A stretch of 14,837 nucleotides of DNA from Proteiniphilum sp. (GTDB lineage: Bacteria; Bacteroidota; Bacteroidia; Bacteroidales; Dysgonomonadaceae), in assembly GCA_031255275.1 (NCBI GenBank), contig JAIRSV010000049.1:1-14837 (forward strand). Direction: 5' to 3'. The position numbers and the translations under genes are program-made. The notes below the pieces were generated by a model. It searched no databases. It worked only from the letters and a program-made list of their open reading frames with translations, and had not been told where the DNA came from. Positions 13,644 through 14,837 of the stretch are shown piece after piece. How positions within the stretch are numbered: the first letter of the stretch is position 1; every line of letters begins with the position of its first letter.

Positions 13644-14837
13644 ATGACGAACACATTCATGAACAGTATGAAAATTGTCAGATTAAAAAAGTGTATCAAC
13701 ATTGTGCAGCTGTCCGCCTTTCTCCTGCTGGTCGGGATGACGGGGACGGCAAACGCTCACGGCAGCGATTCGCGGAATAACCTCGAGGAGCCGAAGAGCA
13801 AAGTGATCATCTCGGGCAAGGTGATCAACGAGTATGGGGAGGAGATGTCCGGCGCTTATGTGCTGGAAAAGGACGAAGTCAACGGTACCATTACGGACGT
13901 GGACGGAATGTTCAGCATAGAAGTGAATGAAGGAGCAACGCTGGTCGTTTCCTATGTCGGCTACCTGACGCAGGATGTTTTTCCCGACGGCAGGACGAAG
14001 CTCGAAATCATCCTGGAAGAGGGTATGCAATCTCCGGACGGAGATGATGAGGTGGCTGTCGCTTTCGGCAGGATAAGGAGGGACGCCTTTACGGGGGCGG
14101 CAGGAGTTGTGAAGTCCGACGATCTGGGCAGGACGCTGGTGAATAATCCGCTCAACGCGCTGGCCGGACGGGTGTCCGGCGTACAGTTGACGCACTCCTC
14201 GTCGCAGCCGGGAAGTACGCCTTCCGTAAACATTCGCGGATACGGATCCATCTCATCCGGTACGGAGCCGCTGATTGTGGTAGACGGTACGCCTTTTGAC
14301 GGCGACCTCAACCTGATTAATGCCGGCGATATTGAGTCGATGACCGTATTGAAGGATGCCGCTTCCGGTGCGCTTTACGGGCTGCGCGGCGCGAACGGCG
14401 TTATCATGATTACCACCAAGCGCGGCACAGGCGGAGATGCCAGAGTCACTTTCGATTCCAAATGGGGATACAACTTCAAGGGAGTGAGAAATTATGAAAC
14501 CGTTAACTCCCGGCAGTTTTATGAAACCTATTATAAGATGCTGTATAACGACAGATTCTATGGCGAAAACAGCAGCAGAGACGAAGCGTGGATCAATGCA
14601 GACAAATATCTTCCCGGTGAGATTGGCTATATCGTTTATACGCCTCCGGAAGGCGAACGCCTCATGCGGGACTACGGGGCGGTGCATCCCGATGCTACAC
14701 TGGGCGCAATCCACCCCGGCGGAGACGAAGGGCAAAAATTCTGGCTGCAGCCCGACGACTGGGAAAAGGAAGCTTCGCAGAACGGATTCCGTCAGGAATA
14801 CAGTCTGTCGGTTTCGGGAGCGTCAAATCGCATCAGT
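13644..14837 (+). CDS. SusC-family TonB-linked outer membrane receptor (N-terminal part)
   Basis: The frame stays open for 398 codons to the window end; full proteins are about 1,000 residues. It takes up oligosaccharides or other large nutrients across the outer membrane, normally with a SusD-type lipoprotein encoded next. A signal peptide ends near residue 38 (TGTANA then HGSD); ATGs at residues 6 and 9 are alternative starts. A carboxypeptidase-regulatory-like beta-sandwich covers about 54-128 (ISGKVINEYGEEMSGAYV ... TDVDGMFSIEV ... SYVGYLTQ). The SusC linker VAVAFGRIRRDAFTGAAG and the plug domain with VNIRGYGSISSGTEPLIVVD, IESMTVLKDAASGALYG and ANGVIMITTKRG follow. Transcription signals were not found close upstream. 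Confidence 0.93.
   Translation, partial: MTNTFMNSMKIVRLKKCINIVQLSAFLLLVGMTGTANAHGSDSRNNLEEPKSKVIISGKVINEYGEEMSGAYVLEKDEVNGTITDVDGMFSIEVNEGATLVVSYVGYLTQDVFPDGRTKLEIILEEGMQSPDGDDEVAVAFGRIRRDAFTGAAGVVKSDDLGRTLVNNPLNALAGRVSGVQLTHSSSQPGSTPSVNIRGYGSISSGTEPLIVVDGTPFDGDLNLINAGDIESMTVLKDAASGALYGLRGANGVIMITTKRGTGGDARVTFDSKWGYNFKGVRNYETVNSRQFYETYYKMLYNDRFYGENSSRDEAWINADKYLPGEIGYIVYTPPEGERLMRDYGAVHPDATLGAIHPGGDEGQKFWLQPDDWEKEASQNGFRQEYSLSVSGASNRIS

Noticed and set aside
13683..14735. Three minus-strand frames of 116-170 codons opposite the receptor gene
   Set aside because: The plus strand encodes a continuous, clearly recognisable SusC-family protein across this whole stretch.

Overview
The window reads as Bacteroidota, order Bacteroidales. 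The evidence is a SusC-type TonB-linked receptor, an HU-related DNA-binding protein of the long (about 130-residue) Bacteroidetes form, a B-type succinate dehydrogenase/fumarate reductase, OstA-like and SurA-like envelope genes next to mutL, A-rich leaders instead of strong Shine-Dalgarno sites, and promoter boxes matching the Bacteroides pattern TAnnTTTG. A Dysgonomonadaceae or Porphyromonadaceae-like member is my guess, but genus cannot be fixed from the sequence alone.

Layout. Positions 1-1345 (minus strand) hold the start of the flavoprotein gene and the complete cytochrome b gene of succinate dehydrogenase/fumarate reductase. Positions 1346-2574 are about 1.2 kb of non-coding DNA packed with palindromic repeats: a 41-bp tandem array, an 82-bp array of double hairpins, inverted and truncated copies of the latter, and two further hairpins. 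Positions 2575-2769 are a minus-strand tRNA-Gly(GCC)/tRNA-Leu(TAA) pair with an excellent terminator; a duplicated 5' half of the tRNA-Gly lies just upstream. Positions 3144-9991 are a long minus-strand block. In transcription order it runs: SurA-like isomerase, OstA-like protein, small membrane protein, MutL, YghZ-type aldo-keto reductase, and a Rieske-fold-like lipoprotein.

The plus-strand half begins after a 337-bp divergent spacer: a secreted family 18 glycosidase and a ThuA-domain lipoprotein in one probable operon (10329-12210), a structured 0.6-kb spacer, an HU-related protein (12806-13204), an eight-copy 22-bp tandem array, and the first 398 codons of a SusC-family outer-membrane receptor that runs off the end.

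How the genes fit together. The SurA-like and OstA-like genes belong to outer-membrane biogenesis. MutL has its own candidate promoter, shared with the small membrane protein, inside that block. The GH18/ThuA pair and the SusC start suggest glycan use at the cell surface, but the SusC gene is separated from them by the HU gene, so a single utilisation locus is not proven. I see no defence system, CRISPR array, transposase or phage gene. The most unusual material is the repeat DNA (1591-2556 and 13266-13441), the tRNA half-duplication, and two proteins that keep their fold but lack family key residues (MutL and the Rieske-like lipoprotein).
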